A stretch of DNA of 9,429 nt. It comes from an uncultured bacterium (GTDB lineage: Bacteria > Patescibacteriota > Minisyncoccia > Phycocordibacterales > UBA9973). Of this stretch, positions 5,575-9,429 are shown piece after piece. The DNA lies in NCBI GenBank assembly GCA_903862375.1, contig CAIOXR010000019.1, forward strand, positions 1-9,429. Direction: 5' to 3'. Numbering within the stretch: position 1 is the first letter of the stretch; each line of letters starts with the position of its first letter. The notes below the pieces were generated by a model that saw nothing but the letters and a program-made list of their open reading frames with translations, was not told the DNA's origin and ran no database searches. The position numbers and the translations under genes are program-made.

Positions 5575-5611
5575 TTATTAACCTATAGAATTACAATTAG
5601 CAGTAATTAAC

Positions 5612-6802
5612 ATGGATAGTCAGAATAAAATACATTCACATAGTTCAGTATCTATGATTTGCCAGAACTGTAAGAATGACTTCACTATAGAGCCAGATGA
5701 CTTTTCCTTTTATGAGAAGATAAATGTACCTTCTCCTACATTTTGCCCAGAGTGTAGAATGATAAGAAGAATGGTATGGAGGAATGTCAGGTCTTTGAAT
5801 AGAAGAGAGTGTGGATTGTGCCATAAGGTCCTCATAAGTATGTATTCTGATAAAGAAGCACCTGTATACTGTACTGAGTGTTGGAGTAGTGATAAATGGG
5901 ATCAATTCGCTACTGGTGTTGACTATAATTTTTCTGAAAATTTCTTCATACAATTTTCTCGTTTACTACATAAAGCTCCTAGGTTTTTTAACTATCGATC
6001 AGGAAATCTTATAAACTCTGATTTTACAAATTATTCTGTTGATAATAAGAATGTATATTTATCTTTTTCTACTATTGAGAATGAAGAAGTAATGTATTCA
6101 GAAACTATAGATAAATCAAAGAATTGTCTTGATTGTGAATACTTTGTTATCGGTCGGAATTGTTCAAATTGTTTTGGGTGTGTTGGTCTAACTAATGCAA
6201 AGTATTGTATTTTAAATAAACAGTACGAGAAAGAAGAATATTTCAAAATGGTAGAAAAAATTAAGAATCATATAAATGAAAACCCATATATAGATACAAA
6301 AGGAAGGGTATTTAAATATGGAGAGTTTTTCCCGTATAATTTATCTCCATTTGGTTATAATGAAACTAATGCGCACGATTTCTTTATGATAAGTAAAGAG
6401 GAAGCAATTAGTAAAGGTTACAACTGGAAAGAAAAAGAAAAAAGAGATTATAATATAACTATTAAGTCTAACGACTTACCTGATAGTATACAAGAAGTCA
6501 AAGATGAAATATTGACTGAAATAATTGGTTGTCCCAATGAAGGGAATTGCGATTTTCAATGTACAACTGCTTATAAAATAGTTGCTGAAGAATTAAATTT
6601 CTATAGACAAAAGAATCTTCCACTTCCAAGGTATTGCCCAAATTGTAGACATTATAATAGATTAAAGTATAGAAATAAAATGAAGCTTTACCATAGAACT
6701 TGTATGAGAGAAGGATGTAGTAATGAATTTGAAACAACATATTCAATTAATAATCCTGAGGTTGTGTATTGTGAGAAATGCTATCAGAACGAAGTATCTT
6801 AA
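5612..6802 (+). CDS. Multi-zinc-ribbon protein, unknown function (first paralog)
   Basis: This 396-residue protein is uncharacterised as far as I know. It opens with two treble-clef or ribbon-like metal sites: C17/C20 with C45/C48 and C67/C70 with C87/C90, separated by the basic segment RMIRRMVWRNVRSLNRR. A central cysteine-rich stretch follows (C172, C175, C184, C187, C190, C199), with Asn/Ser/Cys spacing suggestive of stacked beta turns. Next comes a conserved-looking block GEFFPYNLSPFGYNET (237-252). The C-terminus repeats the first module: C313/C317 with C342/C345, then the basic RHYNRLKYRNKMKLYHR, then C364/C369 with C387/C390. There is no signal peptide or membrane helix, so it is probably cytoplasmic. 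Metal plus nucleic-acid binding is an inference from ribbons flanking Arg-rich segments. It is followed after 37 bases by a longer paralog. I associate this family with Parcubacteria. Confidence 0.85.
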   Translation: MDSQNKIHSHSSVSMICQNCKNDFTIEPDDFSFYEKINVPSPTFCPECRMIRRMVWRNVRSLNRRECGLCHKVLISMYSDKEAPVYCTECWSSDKWDQFATGVDYNFSENFFIQFSRLLHKAPRFFNYRSGNLINSDFTNYSVDNKNVYLSFSTIENEEVMYSETIDKSKNCLDCEYFVIGRNCSNCFGCVGLTNAKYCILNKQYEKEEYFKMVEKIKNHINENPYIDTKGRVFKYGEFFPYNLSPFGYNETNAHDFFMISKEEAISKGYNWKEKEKRDYNITIKSNDLPDSIQEVKDEILTEIIGCPNEGNCDFQCTTAYKIVAEELNFYRQKNLPLPRYCPNCRHYNRLKYRNKMKLYHRTCMREGCSNEFETTYSINNPEVVYCEKCYQNEVS

Positions 6803-6828
6803 ATAACGAATTATATATTATATAGATA

Positions 6829-6834
6829 TATAAA
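6829..6834 (+). promoter_or_regulatory. Candidate -10 element before the second zinc-ribbon gene
   Basis: TATAAA ends five bases before the ATG at 6840, inside the 37-base AT-rich gap between the paralogs. No clear -35 box is present. Such hexamers are common by chance in this composition, so support comes mainly from the matching spacing at other starts here. Confidence 0.35.
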
Positions 6835-6839
6835 ATAGT

Positions 6840-8561
6840 ATGGAATATAAAATAGAAACAAAGAATTGTCAGAATTGTAAGAATGACTTCGTAATAGAGT
6901 CTGAAGACTTTTTATTCTATGAGAGAATCAAAGTTCCTTCTCCTACTTTTTGTCCAGAATGTAGATTGCAAAGACGGATGTCTTGGAGGAATGATAGATC
7001 TTTATATAAAAGAGATTGTAGTATGTGCAGTGAGTCCATGATTGCTATGTATCCTAGCGATGCTGTCTTTCCTGTGTATTGTAAAAAATGTTGGAATTCT
7101 GATAATTGGGAAGCAGTAGACTATGGAAGAGATTATGATTTTTCCAGAAACTTTTTTGAACAGATAAAAGACTTATTTAATTCTGTTCCTCATCCTGCTA
7201 TATGGCAAAGAAATGTCACTGATAGCCCATACTCTAATATGGTAGGTGAAAGTAAGAATGTATACTTATCTATATCAGTCGTTATGGGTTCTGAAAATGT
7301 ATTCTACTCATGGGGCATAGATAAATCATTTAATATATTTGATTGTCATAACATGAAAGAATCAAGTGATTGTTATGAAAATATTGAAGGAGAAAAGAAT
7401 TACAATTCACAAAATTTATTTCTTTCTAGGAATTGTATGGATTCATACTTTTTAGTAGACTGTTCAAATTGTAGTAACTGTATCTTATCTTCGAATCTAA
7501 GGAATAAAGAATTTTATATTAAAAATAAATCATATTCAAAAGAAGAGTATTTTAAAGAATTAGAGAAATATAATTTAGGAAGTCGCAGTTCTAGATTAGC
7601 AATACAAAATGAATTTAATAAATTATTGAAGAATACTATATATCGTTTTGCTCATATTATAAAATCAGTTGATTCTACTGGTAATAACTTACTAAATACT
7701 AAAAATTGTATAAATTCATTTGAGATATATAATACAGAAAATTCTAAATATTGTTATAGAGTTTTAAATGAAAAAGATGTCATGGATGTCACTTATTCAG
7801 GTAAAGCTGAACTCTTATATGAGCACTTAACAGGTGCTTTGAATGATTATAATGTTAAATTTAGTATTTCAGCACAGGACTCAGTTTTAAATGCTGAATA
7901 TACGGATACTTGTGTCACATCTAAGAATATATTTGCTTGTGCTGGATTGAGAAGTAAAAGTAATGTAATTTTTAATAAAGTTTATAGTGATAGTGATTTT
8001 GAAAATCTGCGTGAGAAAATAATTAATCATATGAATGAAAATCCATATATAGATAAAAAGGGTAATACATATAGATATGGAGAATTTTTCCCTTTGGAAT
8101 TATCACCATTTGGTTATAATGAGACTATTGCTCAAGACTTTTTCCCTATTACAGAAAGTGAAATTATAAGTTATGGATATAATTATAAAATACCTGATAT
8201 TAAACATCACAAAATATCAATTTTAAATAAAGACATTCCAGATAATATAAAAAATGTTGATAAAAGTATTTTAAATGAAGTTTTAGAGTGTGCACATAAG
8301 GGGGAGTGTGATCACCACTGTTCGAAAGCTTTTAATTTGAAAAAAGATGAACTTGATTTCTATAAGAAACATAATATTCCTATTCCAGATAAATGCTCAA
8401 ACTGCAGGTATTATGAAAGATTTGTAAAAATTTTACCACCAAAACTCTGGCGTAGATCCTGTATGAAAGAAAGTTGTTCTAATACTTTTGAAACTTCATA
8501 TGCTCCTGATAGAGAGGAGATTGTGTATTGTGAGAAATGCTATCAGAATGAAGTATGCTAA
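6840..8561 (+). CDS. Multi-zinc-ribbon protein, unknown function (second, longer paralog)
   Basis: This 573-residue protein has the same plan as the preceding gene product. The N-terminal ribbons use C10/C13 with C38/C41 and C60/C63 with C81/C84. A DYGRDYDFSRNFFEQ motif (94-108) follows. The C-terminal ribbons use C490/C494 with C519/C522 and C541/C546 with C564/C567. The shared block GEFFPLELSPFGYNET is at 414-429. It is longer because the middle holds two copies of the Cys/Asn/Ser-rich domain: one at about 140-240 ending in a KSYSKEEYFKELEK segment, the other at about 283-397 ending in NKVYSDSDFENLREKI. The first paralog has only one. It is predicted to be cytoplasmic and metal-binding; the function is unknown. 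The gene ends two bases before a strong bidirectional terminator shared with convergent rpmA. Its 3' end is nearly identical in DNA to that of the first paralog. Confidence 0.87.
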   Translation: MEYKIETKNCQNCKNDFVIESEDFLFYERIKVPSPTFCPECRLQRRMSWRNDRSLYKRDCSMCSESMIAMYPSDAVFPVYCKKCWNSDNWEAVDYGRDYDFSRNFFEQIKDLFNSVPHPAIWQRNVTDSPYSNMVGESKNVYLSISVVMGSENVFYSWGIDKSFNIFDCHNMKESSDCYENIEGEKNYNSQNLFLSRNCMDSYFLVDCSNCSNCILSSNLRNKEFYIKNKSYSKEEYFKELEKYNLGSRSSRLAIQNEFNKLLKNTIYRFAHIIKSVDSTGNNLLNTKNCINSFEIYNTENSKYCYRVLNEKDVMDVTYSGKAELLYEHLTGALNDYNVKFSISAQDSVLNAEYTDTCVTSKNIFACAGLRSKSNVIFNKVYSDSDFENLREKIINHMNENPYIDKKGNTYRYGEFFPLELSPFGYNETIAQDFFPITESEIISYGYNYKIPDIKHHKISILNKDIPDNIKNVDKSILNEVLECAHKGECDHHCSKAFNLKKDELDFYKKHNIPIPDKCSNCRYYERFVKILPPKLWRRSCMKESCSNTFETSYAPDREEIVYCEKCYQNEVC

Positions 8562-8562
8562 C

Positions 8563-8611
8563 TTAATATAAAAATATCTGGAAGTTAAACTTCCAGATAT
8601 TTTTATATTAA
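8563..8611. terminator. Bidirectional intrinsic terminator between convergent genes
   Basis: Positions 8563-8585 and 8589-8611 form a perfect 23-bp stem with loop TAA. It has a GC-containing core (CTGGAAGT with ACTTCCAG) and A-rich and T-rich outer arms, so it works in both directions. It starts two bases after the stop of the second zinc-ribbon gene and ends five bases from the end of rpmA, serving both. Confidence 0.92.
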
Positions 8612-8615
8612 TTGT

Positions 8616-8888
8616 TTATATCACATGAACTATTTTCTTGACTGATGATGTGCGATTGAAATTTACTTTTCTTTTTGTACCGAATTTAATTGTTCCTGGT
8701 TTTAATGCAAATAAAGTATGATCTTTACCCATGCCTACATTATTCCCAGGAAGAATCTTAGTACCTCTCTGACGAATAATTACAGAACCTGCTTTTGCTG
8801 TCTCTCCAGCGTAAAGTTTAGTACCTAGATACTTTGGATTTGAGTCTGTTAAATTTTTAGCCGATCCACCGGCTTTTCGATGTGCCAT
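8616..8888 (-). CDS. rpmA: Large ribosomal subunit protein bL27
   Basis: bL27 lies near the peptidyl transferase centre, where its N-terminal tail approaches the tRNA acceptor ends. The 90-residue protein has the full family pattern: MAHRKAGGSAKN, then DSNPKYLGTKLYAGE, IIRQRGTKILPGNNVGMGKDHTLFA and KPGTIKFG. It starts directly at the MAHRKAGG tail, with no cleavable N-terminal extension of the Firmicutes type. rpmA usually follows rplU (bL21). Here no rplU is adjacent and the gene stands alone on the minus strand, between a protein of unknown function and the zinc-ribbon pair. A TATAAC hexamer on the minus strand (8898-8903) ends nine bases before the ATG, giving a very short leader if used. 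Transcription ends at the 23-bp hairpin just downstream. Confidence 0.97.
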   Translation of the reverse strand: MAHRKAGGSAKNLTDSNPKYLGTKLYAGETAKAGSVIIRQRGTKILPGNNVGMGKDHTLFALKPGTIKFGTKRKVNFNRTSSVKKIVHVI

Positions 8889-8977
8889 ATATAATAAGTT
8901 ATAGTTTTAAATCTATAGTAAGCTTTAGATAATGGCTAAAACTACTATATAATCTGGTAAACTAATGAAAAATGATT

Positions 8978-8983
8978 TATAAT
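8978..8983 (+). promoter_or_regulatory. Candidate -10 element for the final gene
   Basis: A perfect TATAAT ends nine bases before the ATG at 8993, so the leader would be only two or three bases. No convincing -35 element is present. The region 8889-8977 is the divergent intergenic space shared with rpmA. Confidence 0.45.
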
Positions 8984-8992
8984 TAAACTAGT

Positions 8993-9397
8993 ATGAGTAT
9001 AAATGATTATTGGGATAAAATCAAGAGTAAATTATACATTGACATTACTACTTTTATGTGTCTTTTAGTAATTATACTCGTAAGTTTATCTTCATTTTTA
9101 CTTGGACGTCTTTTAATAATAAATCAAACAAATGGATTTAAATCTAAATTAAACAATATTTCTAATAATGATGTCAAAGATGAGATAGGGAATAAAATAA
9201 ATACTAACAATATTTCTAATTTAGAATCGAATAATATTCAAAAAAAGAAAAACTATGTTGCTTCAAAAAATGGTAAATTGTATTATAATAAAGACTGTAG
9301 TGGAGCAAAAAGAATATCACAAAAGAATGAAATATGGTTTGCTACTAAAATAGAAGCAGAGAAGTCAGGTTATAGTATTTCACCATCATGCATATAA
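8993..9397 (+). CDS. Membrane-anchored protein with C-terminal Ada-like domain
   Basis: The 134-residue protein has a short cytoplasmic N-terminus and one membrane helix (about 20-43). An Asn/Ser/Lys-rich, low-complexity linker follows (about 45-86). The compact C-terminal domain (88-133) reads YVASKNGKLYYNKDCSGAKR, then EIWFATKIEAEKSGYSISPSC. This domain resembles the metal-binding fold at the N-terminus of Ada proteins (aromatic strand, Cys, Ala-Lys-Arg, W/F-F-x-T, EAE-x-x-GY, Cys). It has only two cysteines (C102, C133) instead of four, so zinc binding as in Ada is doubtful. The topology puts the domain outside the membrane, so a DNA-repair role is unlikely; binding to DNA or a wall polymer on the surface is a guess. 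It is divergent from rpmA and ends 32 bases before the window ends. Confidence 0.8.
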   Translation: MSINDYWDKIKSKLYIDITTFMCLLVIILVSLSSFLLGRLLIINQTNGFKSKLNNISNNDVKDEIGNKINTNNISNLESNNIQKKKNYVASKNGKLYYNKDCSGAKRISQKNEIWFATKIEAEKSGYSISPSCI

Positions 9398-9429
9398 ATA
9401 TACAAAATATGAATTTATTAAAGTTTTAG

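Noticed and set aside
5590..5607. Small stem-loop between rplI and the first zinc-ribbon gene as a terminator or riboswitch
   Set aside because: The AATTAC/GTAATT stem is only six AT-rich base pairs with no T-run, which is within chance for this composition.

Overview
The window looks like a piece of a small-genome candidate phyla radiation bacterium, most likely a Parcubacteria/Paceibacteria-type lineage. This is inferred from the low-GC sequence, the short housekeeping genes, a short RsmI, a PF13200-type TIM-barrel protein beside a C-terminal processing protease, and the tandem multi-zinc-ribbon proteins, which I associate with these lineages. I could not run a search, so the placement rests on family recognition only.

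Layout. Positions 11-295 hold a small two-helix membrane protein. Positions 296-1174 have no convincing protein gene. They contain a minus-strand tRNA-Glu (CUC anticodon) inside about 700 bases packed with short perfect hairpins, a copied tRNA 5' half and two extra copies of the tRNA 3' end. A 63-residue minus-strand frame with its own terminator follows. From 1564 the plus strand carries rsmI (16S rRNA C1402 2'-O-methyltransferase), a small membrane protein, an N-terminally anchored PF13200-like glycoside-hydrolase-fold protein, an S41/CtpA protease with an intact Ser-Lys-Gln catalytic set, and rplI (bL9). Then come two tandem paralogous multi-zinc-ribbon proteins of unknown function (396 and 573 residues). 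They converge on minus-strand rpmA (bL27) across a 23-bp perfect bidirectional terminator. The last gene encodes a membrane-anchored protein with a short C-terminal Ada-like domain.

How the parts relate. rsmI, rplI, rpmA and the tRNA serve translation. The three genes at 2315-5102 look like an envelope group: a small integral membrane protein, an exported hydrolase-like protein and an exported protease. The zinc-ribbon pair is the least understood protein content. No start codon has a convincing Shine-Dalgarno sequence, and several have a sigma70-type -10 hexamer ending 4-9 bases before the start. This suggests leaderless or near-leaderless transcripts.

The two signals most worth attention are the hairpin-rich, tRNA-Glu-derived region at 345-1096, which may be a large structured RNA or a site of repeated tRNA-targeted insertion, and the zinc-ribbon paralogs, whose N- and C-terminal ends are copies of the same double-ribbon module.
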